This document shows, one piece after another, positions 19,215-24,774 of a DNA stretch of 43,598 nt. Made by a program: the position numbers and the translations under genes. The stretch covers positions 1-43,598 of the forward strand of contig JBEKVB010000018.1 in the NCBI GenBank assembly GCA_049514435.1, written 5' to 3'. Source of the stretch: UBA4810 sp002479215 (lineage in GTDB: Bacteria > Desulfobacterota > Syntrophia > Syntrophales > Smithellaceae). The notes beneath the pieces were generated by a model. The model had not been told where the DNA came from and searched no databases. It was given only the letters and a program-made list of their open reading frames with translations. Every line of letters starts with the position of its first letter. Position 1 is the first letter of the stretch.

Positions 19215-20150
19215 TTAATACCTCTCCGCTACACGCAACTTAGCACTACGGGCTCGAGGATTAGCTTTGATTTCTTCTGCCGAAGGAGTCAGCGCTTTTC
19301 TGGTTATAATCTTAAGCTTCTTTTCTTTTTCACATACGCAAAACGGTATATCCTTGGGACAGACACAACCTCCGGCCAAAGCTCTAAATTCATTCTTTAC
19401 AATACGATCTTCCAGTGAATGGAAGGATATAACACAAAGGCGTCCGCCGGATTTTAACGCTTCGGTAGCATCATCAATGGCCGGTTTTATGTTATCCAAC
19501 TCTTTGTTGACTGCAATTCTTATAGCTTGAAATGTTTTTGTAGCGGGATGAATTTTTTGCCATTTTAATTTAGCGGGCATAGAAGAAACAACTACCGTTG
19601 CCAGCTGTGCCGTTGTTTCAATGGGCGATAACTGTCTTTTGATCGATATTGCCTTAGCTATTCTCCCGGCCATCTTTTCTTCCCCATAAGATTTTATAAT
19701 TCTTTTCAGTTCACTTTTTGCGAAACTATTGACAACATCGTAAGCACTCAACTGTAAGCTGCGATCCATCCGCATATCGAGCAGCGCCTGTTGATTGAAG
19801 CTAAAACCTCTTTCGGGCCTATCCAGTTGATGCGAAGAAACGCCGAGATCCAGAAGAACGCCATCAACTTTTTGTATATTCAAACTTTCTAGTACTTTGC
19901 CCAAATCAGCAAAATTAGCCTTCGTCAGAATTTTCCGTTCTCCAAACTCCTCTAGCTTTTTTTCTGCGGCTTGCAGGGCTTCGTCATCACAGTCAATCCC
20001 CACCAAAAACGAATCTGTTTGTTTTAATATTGCGTAAGAATGACCTCCCCCACCGACGGTGCCATCAACATAAATTCCCTTTTTATTAACCAAAAGCGAA
20101 GCAATAACTTCTTTGACCATTACCGGCTCGTGGTAGAATTCGGCATTCAT
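19215..20150 (-). CDS. rsmH: 16S rRNA (cytosine1402-N4)-methyltransferase RsmH (MraW)
   Basis: SAM-dependent methyltransferase that modifies C1402 in the 16S decoding centre. The 311-residue protein begins with YHEPVMVKEV and carries the SAM loop DGTVGGGGHS (about 29-38), the LLDLGVSSHQLD catalytic block (about 100-111), FQAIRIAVNKEL (about 208-219) and SFHSLEDRIVK (about 246-256). The C-terminal NPRARSAKLRVAER is characteristic. It sits 3 bp downstream of mraZ. Confidence 0.97.
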   Translation of the reverse strand: MNAEFYHEPVMVKEVIASLLVNKKGIYVDGTVGGGGHSYAILKQTDSFLVGIDCDDEALQAAEKKLEEFGERKILTKANFADLGKVLESLNIQKVDGVLLDLGVSSHQLDRPERGFSFNQQALLDMRMDRSLQLSAYDVVNSFAKSELKRIIKSYGEEKMAGRIAKAISIKRQLSPIETTAQLATVVVSSMPAKLKWQKIHPATKTFQAIRIAVNKELDNIKPAIDDATEALKSGGRLCVISFHSLEDRIVKNEFRALAGGCVCPKDIPFCVCEKEKKLKIITRKALTPSAEEIKANPRARSAKLRVAERY

Positions 20151-20153
20151 GGC

Positions 20154-20600
20154 TTAAATTCCCAAATCAGCCATGAAGTCACTGAACTTGTCAATATCGC
20201 CGCCGGTTTTTTTCATTTCATTTTCAAAACGATCTTTCGACCAAATCTCAATTACTTTAATCATGCCGGCCAGAATAATATCTTTTTCTAGATTGGCGTA
20301 TTCGCGCAACGCCGGCGGAATAAGCACCCTTCCCTGGTTATCCAGATTGCAATCTATCGCTCCGGACATGAAAAAACGTTGAAACGCTCGCACTTCTTTG
20401 CGTAAAATAGACTGATGAGATACTTTTTCCTCAATGATGCGCCATTCATTGTACGGAAAAATCATCAAATAGTCGTCCCAGTTGGTGATAACCATGCGAT
20501 TGTCATATTTCTCCGCAAAAACATCGCGAAATTTGGACGGGAAAATGATTCTTCCCTTTTCATCAATGTTATGATGATACTGGCCTCGAAAAACAGACAC
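20154..20600 (-). CDS. mraZ: Transcriptional regulator MraZ
   Basis: DNA-binding repressor of the dcw operon with tandem AbrB-like SpoVT folds: FRGQYHHNIDEKGRIIFPSK in the first and IDCNLDNQGRVLIPPALREY in the second. The frame is open to a TTG at 20615, but the GTG at 20600 follows the GGAGG Shine-Dalgarno (20605-20609 region) by about six bases and gives the usual MraZ N-terminus (MSVFRGQYHH), so it is preferred (148 residues). It is the first gene of the cluster, with a matching operator directly upstream. Confidence 0.95.
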   Translation of the reverse strand: MSVFRGQYHHNIDEKGRIIFPSKFRDVFAEKYDNRMVITNWDDYLMIFPYNEWRIIEEKVSHQSILRKEVRAFQRFFMSGAIDCNLDNQGRVLIPPALREYANLEKDIILAGMIKVIEIWSKDRFENEMKKTGGDIDKFSDFMADLGI

Positions 20601-20609
20601 TACTAACCT

Positions 20610-20633
20610 CCACAATAAGCCACTTTACTCCAC
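20610..20633 (-). promoter_or_regulatory. MraZ operator: three GTGG boxes with 10-bp period
   Basis: On the minus strand GTGG occurs at 20633-20630, 20623-20620 and 20613-20610, at exactly 10-bp spacing, one helical turn. MraZ from E. coli binds tandem TGGGN boxes with the same spacing and Mycoplasma MraZ binds AAAGTGG-type repeats; the central box here reads AAAGTGG. The array covers the predicted transcription start, and the last box merges with the mraZ Shine-Dalgarno, fitting autorepression. Confidence 0.75.
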
Positions 20634-20640
20634 GTGGCCA

Positions 20641-20669
20641 ACTATAAAGGCGGAAAATGCCTTTGTCAA
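20641..20669 (-). promoter_or_regulatory. Sigma-70-type promoter of the dcw operon
   Basis: Minus-strand -35 TTGACA (20669-20664) and -10 TATAGT (20646-20641) are separated by 17 bp. Transcription would begin near 20634, at the edge of the MraZ boxes, about 35 bases before the mraZ GTG. Confidence 0.8.
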
Positions 20670-20804
20670 GAGAAAAATTTAACTTTTTTTAATAAAAAAA
20701 CATAAAATCACTAGGAAAATAGGAGAAGCGGAACAGAAACAATTTTGAATTGACAAAATGACAAACTAAAACCGCAAATAAAATACTTAAAGTATATTTC
20801 TAAT
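20670..20804. other. AT-rich spacer between dcw promoter and insertion element
   Basis: This 135-bp stretch is very A+T rich and holds no credible coding frame or hairpin terminator. It separates the dcw -35 box from the insertion element, so the insertion leaves the core promoter intact. An AT-rich UP-type contribution to promoter strength is possible but unproven. Confidence 0.4.
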
Positions 20805-20812
20805 TTTTTTAA
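20805..20812. repeat. Target-site duplication, left copy (TTTTTTAA)
   Basis: This 8-bp sequence is repeated exactly at 22940-22947, directly outside the two terminal inverted repeats. Eight base pairs is the duplication length known for IS1595-family elements. Confidence 0.9.
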
Positions 20813-20834
20813 GGTGATTATCTCCTTGACAAAG
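20813..20834 (+). repeat. Left terminal inverted repeat (IRL)
   Basis: This 22-bp end starts GGTGATTATC and finishes TTGACAAAG, matching the reverse complement of 22918-22939 at 20 of 22 positions. The two mismatches lie side by side in the centre. The TTGACA within it doubles as the -35 box of the transposase promoter. Confidence 0.92.
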
Positions 20835-20854
20835 TATTAATTAAGTGCTATCTT
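20826..20854 (+). promoter_or_regulatory. Transposase promoter partly inside IRL
   Basis: The -35 TTGACA at 20826-20831 lies within the inverted repeat and the -10-like TATCTT is at 20849-20854 with 17-bp spacing. The start would be near 20861, leaving a short leader with the AAGGAG Shine-Dalgarno (20873-20878) seven bases before the transposase ATG. Transposase binding to the repeat could repress this promoter. Confidence 0.6.
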
Positions 20855-20885
20855 ATAGTCAAATACTGAAACAAGGAGCTTCACT

Positions 20886-21776
20886 ATGAATAAACAAACT
20901 TCCCTTTTCGATGTTATTGATAAATTTAACACCGAAGAAAAATGTATTGCCCACTTTGAAAAAATACGCTGGCCAAAAGAGCTTATATGCCCTCGCTGTG
21001 AAGGTAAGCGCATTATGAAATTCAAAGCTACGGGAAAAACAGGCAAAGAACGCTCTCTTTATGAGTGTGTAGATTGCCACTATCAATATTCTGTGACTAC
21101 TGGCACTATTTTCCATGATTCTCATTTACCTTTGACTAAATGGTTCTTGGCGATATATCTTATATGTTCATCTAAAAAAGGCGTATCCGCAAAACAACTG
21201 CAACGTCAACTTTCTACTTCTTACGAAACAGCTTGGTACATGGCGCACCGCATCCGCATTGCTATGCAGGAAGATGACGATTTTTGTCATAAGTTCTCTG
21301 GTATTTGCGAAGTTGACGAGACTTATATAGGTGGCAAAGGAAAAGGTCGGCGCGGGCGCGGAGCCTCCAATAAAATTCCCGTAATTGCAATAAAAGAGCG
21401 GACATCAGGCAAACTCCGTATGAAAGCGGTTAATAATGTGAAAGCCAGCACCTTGAAACAGTTTATACGCGATAACGTAGCTCCCGGCTCTAATCTCAAT
21501 ACCGACGAGTTCACTTCTTACTTGTGGCTTGATAGTTCTGAATTTGTTCATAGTACTGTCAACCATTCTGAAACTTACGTTAAATATGATAACGACGGCG
21601 TTATCCATACCAACGGCGTAGAAAATGTTTGGTCATTATTTAAACGTGCCATCTATGGAACATTTCATAAAGTTTCTGCTAAATACCTTCCTCTCTATCT
21701 CAATGAATTTGCCTATCGCTTCAATAACCGTGACCAATTCAACATGATGGATAGGGTTTTAGGGACGAGTTGCTAA
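20886..21776 (+). CDS. IS1595-family transposase (ISXO2-like, DDE-type)
   Basis: This 296-residue transposase appears full length. The N-terminus has a zinc ribbon (C35-x2-C38 and C61-x2-C64) for DNA binding, then a helix-turn-helix-like segment (about 95-125). The catalytic ISXO2 domain shows D144 in CEVDETYIGGKGKG, D207 in LNTDEFTSY, and the third motif HTNGVENVWSLFKR with N243/E246 and K253. The C-terminal LYLNEFAYRFNNR is a family hallmark. Shine-Dalgarno AAGGAG precedes the ATG. Its last four bases overlap the end of the convergent 91-residue passenger gene. It should be active in cis on the flanking repeats. Confidence 0.95.
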   Translation: MNKQTSLFDVIDKFNTEEKCIAHFEKIRWPKELICPRCEGKRIMKFKATGKTGKERSLYECVDCHYQYSVTTGTIFHDSHLPLTKWFLAIYLICSSKKGVSAKQLQRQLSTSYETAWYMAHRIRIAMQEDDDFCHKFSGICEVDETYIGGKGKGRRGRGASNKIPVIAIKERTSGKLRMKAVNNVKASTLKQFIRDNVAPGSNLNTDEFTSYLWLDSSEFVHSTVNHSETYVKYDNDGVIHTNGVENVWSLFKRAIYGTFHKVSAKYLPLYLNEFAYRFNNRDQFNMMDRVLGTSC

Positions 21777-22048
21777 AACTCAGAAACAGTCAATTCGCGG
21801 CGTATTCTTATCCGAGCAGATGCCTTAGCGTTTTGTGCTGTAAATTGCTTATACGCCGTATAGAAAGCGGTTAGAGCCTCCGTAAAAAAGGGTGAAAAAT
21901 CTTCATAGCAAAATGGACAGGATTTTGGAACCTTATTAAACGCCGTTGTCATATCAAAAATTGTTTCTGCATGACAATTTAAACAAACAGCACTTAATAA
22001 TTTTAAATCTGCAAAGTCAAAAACGTATTCTTTGTATGTGGGGGTCAT
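21773..22048 (-). CDS. Passenger gene: small zinc-ribbon protein (91 aa)
   Basis: The 91-residue product has two CxxC pairs, C22-L-N-C25 and C44-P-F-C47, spaced as in a zinc ribbon, followed by a helical, basic C-terminus (ending RIRIRRELTVSEF). No named family is recognised. A GAGGAG Shine-Dalgarno overlaps the end of the upstream 283-residue gene, so the two should be translated from one mRNA. Its stop overlaps the transposase stop by four bases on the opposite strand. Pairing with a HEPN-like protein suggests a cognate small partner, possibly an antitoxin, regulator or nucleic-acid adaptor; this is inference. Confidence 0.75.
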   Translation of the reverse strand: MTPTYKEYVFDFADLKLLSAVCLNCHAETIFDMTTAFNKVPKSCPFCYEDFSPFFTEALTAFYTAYKQFTAQNAKASARIRIRRELTVSEF

Positions 22049-22055
22049 TGTTTTT

Positions 22056-22907
22056 TTACTCCTCTGGTTCTTTTAGTTTGGTTGAAAGGCTTATAATAAA
22101 ATCGCCAGTCCCTTGCATTATTTTCAATGCCTGATCTTCATCATAACTTTCTCTGGCATGAGCGACAAATATGCGATAAGCGTTTTTAAAATATCGAAAT
22201 TGAGAGGCAGCCTCGGAACAAAATTTTAGTTCTTTATCTCTTGCCTCGCTTTTAGGAAGGTTCTGTTGTGCTGTTATTGCAGTCTCAATTTTGGTTATTA
22301 GTTCATTCCACTGCGCAAGAGTAATCTCAAATGAGAAAGCGATATTTAAATGAGACGCCAGTGCCCGCAAACCTATTTCAGTTGCACGCATTGTATGAAA
22401 AACACAGGCTGTATGCTCGCCTTTTGTGTAACATTTACTTGCCCTCATTAATTCTTTTGACGCATTGGGGAAAGAAGATATTATTTTCTCTATAAGTTCC
22501 CAATCATAATAATTAGCATTTGATGAAGGAATGAAAAAAAATAACTGTGAACTAATCTCTTCGGTAATTGCGCCGATCAATATTTCCAATTCTCGATGGC
22601 TCTGTGGGGGATTTTGAATCGCATTCGACCAGAGTTTTTCTGAAATTGGTAAATTTAATTTAGCACACTGACTTGCTGTCAATTTAACGGTTTCTATCAA
22701 ATTTTCTTTTTGTTTAGGTGAGCTACCCCCTATTCTCATATATTCGGAATGTTGCCCAAATATACGTCCTAAAGCTATAAGTCCTTCTGCATGAATCTGT
22801 AAAATTTCCATAAGGCTCCACAACTTAAAAGGATTTTCAAGCCAAGGTAAGTAATTACCACTAAAAAACTTGTTTGTAAATTTTTCATTTGTGCTAGTAT
22901 TATACAT
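22056..22907 (-). CDS. Passenger gene: HEPN-like protein (283 aa)
   Basis: The protein is largely helical. A segment CVFHTMRATEIGLRALA (about 168-184), followed by FRYFKNAYRIFVAHARESYDE (split around residue 238-257), resembles the HEPN-like four-helix bundle common in uncharacterised bacterial proteins. R245 and H250 form an R-x4-H pair compatible with the HEPN RNase motif. No other catalytic motif is evident. The ATG at 22907 follows a strong AAAGGAGG Shine-Dalgarno by six bases. The gene starts directly inside the right inverted repeat and is followed 7 bp later by the zinc-ribbon gene. Function is unknown; RNA cleavage or a toxin role is inference. Confidence 0.78.
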   Translation of the reverse strand: MYNTSTNEKFTNKFFSGNYLPWLENPFKLWSLMEILQIHAEGLIALGRIFGQHSEYMRIGGSSPKQKENLIETVKLTASQCAKLNLPISEKLWSNAIQNPPQSHRELEILIGAITEEISSQLFFFIPSSNANYYDWELIEKIISSFPNASKELMRASKCYTKGEHTACVFHTMRATEIGLRALASHLNIAFSFEITLAQWNELITKIETAITAQQNLPKSEARDKELKFCSEAASQFRYFKNAYRIFVAHARESYDEDQALKIMQGTGDFIISLSTKLKEPEE

Positions 22908-22926
22908 TATCGGCCTCCTTTGTCAA
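22899..22926 (-). promoter_or_regulatory. Consensus promoter-like sequence in IRR overlapping the passenger start codon
   Basis: On the minus strand TTGACA (22926-22921, within IRR) and TATAAT (22904-22899) stand 16 bp apart. The TATAAT is also codons 2-3 of the 283-residue gene, directly after its ATG. If used, transcription would begin inside the gene, beyond its good Shine-Dalgarno; if not, the passengers depend on read-through from outside, for example from mltG. Confidence 0.4.
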
Positions 22927-22939
22927 GCCGATAATCACC
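22918..22939 (-). repeat. Right terminal inverted repeat (IRR)
   Basis: Its reverse complement begins GGTGATTATC and ends TTGACAAAG, matching IRL with two adjacent mismatches. The inner edge merges into the Shine-Dalgarno of the passenger gene. Confidence 0.92.
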
Positions 22940-22947
22940 TTTTTTAA
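22940..22947. repeat. Target-site duplication, right copy (TTTTTTAA)
   Basis: Exact copy of 20805-20812 immediately outside IRR. Confidence 0.9.
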
Positions 22948-23006
22948 TTACAAAATAATTATAACTTTTGTTCACACTAATCGTTTTAAATTATTATATT
23001 ACCTTA

Positions 23007-24146
23007 CTATTTTATGGAGCGATAACGATTGATCGCTTGATTGTGCATATCTAAAGAATCTGAAAAAAAGTGCGTGCCATCTTTCTTTGAAACAAAATAA
23101 AGATATTTTACGGGAGCAGGATACAGCGCGGCATTTAAAGAAGTCCATCCGGGATTGGCAATAGGACCAGGCGGCAAGCCATTGATAATATAAGTGTTAT
23201 AGGGTGAATTTCTTTTTAAATGTTTCTTTAGGACTTTACCGTCAAAATCTTCCAAATCATAAACTGCTGTCGGATCACTTTGTAGGCGCATTTTCTTTTT
23301 GAGCCTATTGTGAAATACGGCTGAAATCAGAGGTTTTTCCGCATCAGCACCCGATTCTTTTCCAACAATAGAGGCAAAGGTAACAAACTGATTAATGTTA
23401 AATCCCAGTTCTTCCGCCTTTTTAACCATTTCGGGTGTAACTTTTTTCCAAAACTGACTGACCATTATTTTCATTATTTGTCGCGTGCTCATCGAACGGT
23501 TAAAAATATAAGTATCCGGGAACAGATAACCTTCTATAGAATCAGACATAATACCCAAAGATACTAAAAAACTTTCATCCTGAGCCAGTTCAAAAAAAGT
23601 TTCATCATCAATCAGCTTAAAATACTCCAACCGCGCAGCAATTTCCTTCATAGAAAAATCTTCGGGGATAGTCACCAGATAAGTTTTAATTTCTCCACGG
23701 ATCAGTTTGTCAATTACTGCCGCCGGAGTAAGAGAAGTGTTGAATTCATATTCACCGGCGCGGATGTTACGCGTGGCTCTTTTCGTTATCGCCAAGCTAT
23801 AAAAGAAAAAGCGGCTATTAACCAATCCCACACCATTAAGTATTTCCGTAACTTTTAGAAAGCTGGAGCCTGTTGGTATATCGACCAGAACAGTTGTATT
23901 TTTGTTATCAATGGAAGTAACCGAATAACTTATCAGCAAAACAAAAAAGAAAATAAAAACTGCGGCAAAAAACAGGACAACATATTTAAGCACACGCCAG
24001 ACAATACGGGGCAATTCAAAAAACTTAAATGCAGTAGAGTGCTTCTTCTTTATCTCTGTTTTTCGTTTACCCTTATCCGCCGGCTGGAGCGTTTTACGGG
24101 GTTTTTTAGCAATATTTTTTTTCTTCGATTCTTTAATTTTTTCCAT
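23007..24146 (-). CDS. mltG: Endolytic transglycosylase MltG (YceG-like)
   Basis: Inner-membrane lytic transglycosylase that cleaves nascent glycan strands in the periplasm and sets their length. After a Lys-rich cytoplasmic stretch comes one membrane helix (VLKYVVLFFAAVFIFFFVLL), then the YceG domain with FASIVGKESG (containing the conserved catalytic-region Glu), LQSDPTAVYDL and YNTYIINGLPPGPIANPG. The frame stays open to 24206, but that would overlap ruvX and add 20 atypical residues, so the ATG at 24146 (MEKIKES, 379 residues) is preferred although its Shine-Dalgarno is weak. It follows ruvX by 17 bp. Confidence 0.92.
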   Translation of the reverse strand: MEKIKESKKKNIAKKPRKTLQPADKGKRKTEIKKKHSTAFKFFELPRIVWRVLKYVVLFFAAVFIFFFVLLISYSVTSIDNKNTTVLVDIPTGSSFLKVTEILNGVGLVNSRFFFYSLAITKRATRNIRAGEYEFNTSLTPAAVIDKLIRGEIKTYLVTIPEDFSMKEIAARLEYFKLIDDETFFELAQDESFLVSLGIMSDSIEGYLFPDTYIFNRSMSTRQIMKIMVSQFWKKVTPEMVKKAEELGFNINQFVTFASIVGKESGADAEKPLISAVFHNRLKKKMRLQSDPTAVYDLEDFDGKVLKKHLKRNSPYNTYIINGLPPGPIANPGWTSLNAALYPAPVKYLYFVSKKDGTHFFSDSLDMHNQAINRYRSIK

Positions 24147-24163
24147 GGGATTAATTTTCAAAA

Positions 24164-24607
24164 TTATTTTGTGGCGGAATCCAGATAACCCTGCAGAATT
24201 AGGCAAGCGGCCAGTTTATCCACCTTGTCTTTTCTTTTTTTCCAGTGAATGCCGGAGTTAATCAGTATTTCTTCGGCTTCTTTGGTAGATAATGCTTCCG
24301 GCCATTTGAGAACAGGAAGAGAAAAAGTCGTATCCAAGAGAGCGGCAAAACGATTGACTTTGTCGCATTGGATACCTTCGGAACCGTCAATCTTTACCGG
24401 ATAACCGATTACAATTTTCTCTACATTATAATCATTGATCAGATTTTTCAAAATCTCCAAATCATGCTTTTTAGTTTTTCTAATTATCGTGGGTAAGCCC
24501 TGAGCGGTGAGCCCCAATTCATCACATATGGCTACGCCAATTCTTTTTTCACCATAATCCAGACCAAGTAATCGCAGATGGGCACCTCTTGTTTTAGTTT
24601 CTAACAA
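24164..24607 (-). CDS. ruvX: Putative pre-16S rRNA nuclease RuvX (YqgF)
   Basis: RNase H-fold protein involved in maturing the 5' end of 16S rRNA. Motifs are LGLDYGEKRIGVA with the first catalytic Asp, EKIVIGYPVKIDGSEG (about 71-86) and a late acidic KDKVDKLAACLIL. At 147 residues it is slightly long because the frame opens at a TTG (24607). A CTG at 24577, after AGAGGTG, would give the usual short N-terminus, so the true start is uncertain. It forms a pair with mltG. Confidence 0.88.
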   Translation of the reverse strand: MLETKTRGAHLRLLGLDYGEKRIGVAICDELGLTAQGLPTIIRKTKKHDLEILKNLINDYNVEKIVIGYPVKIDGSEGIQCDKVNRFAALLDTTFSLPVLKWPEALSTKEAEEILINSGIHWKKRKDKVDKLAACLILQGYLDSATK

Positions 24608-24774
24608 TTCTCCCTTGCATTTTCAAGAATTAAATAATCGATTCTTTTCCGGGATCAGAACACTTTTTTATTCATCAAAAAATTGATAGTAAATATATTA
24701 AATATAATGTTGTGAAATCGTGAGGAGTTTGTTATTTCTCAACATCATTGAATCTAATTTAAGCGGGCAAAAAC
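24608..24774 (+). promoter_or_regulatory. Divergent promoter region of ruvX-mltG and selB operon
   Basis: This 167-bp AT-rich gap separates divergent genes and must hold promoters for both directions. On the plus strand a perfect -10 TATAAT lies at 24703-24708, but the best -35 candidate (TTGATA at 24683-24688) has only 14-bp spacing. The 5' leader of selB would be about 60 bases. No clear minus-strand promoter was found. Confidence 0.35.

Larger units (their letters stand above)
20813..22939. mobile_element. Complete IS1595-family (ISXO2-like) element with two passenger genes
   Basis: The 2127-bp element is bounded by 22-bp inverted repeats (20 of 22 identical) and flanked by perfect 8-bp direct repeats. 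It carries a plus-strand transposase (20886-21776) and, converging on it, two minus-strand genes (22056-22907 and 21773-22048) that are not transposition genes. IS1595-family elements with passengers (transporter IS, such as the lincosamide-resistance element tISCpe8) are known. The passengers here are a HEPN-like protein and a zinc-ribbon protein. Intact repeats and duplications suggest a recent insertion between mltG and mraZ. Confidence 0.92.

Noticed and set aside
20154..20615. mraZ starting at the TTG at 20615
   Set aside because: The GTG at 20600 has a correctly spaced GGAGG and gives the conserved MraZ N-terminus. The TTG would place the operator box inside the gene.
20641..20812. Insertion element disrupting the dcw promoter
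   Set aside because: The element ends about 135 bp upstream of the -35 box, so the core promoter and operator are intact.
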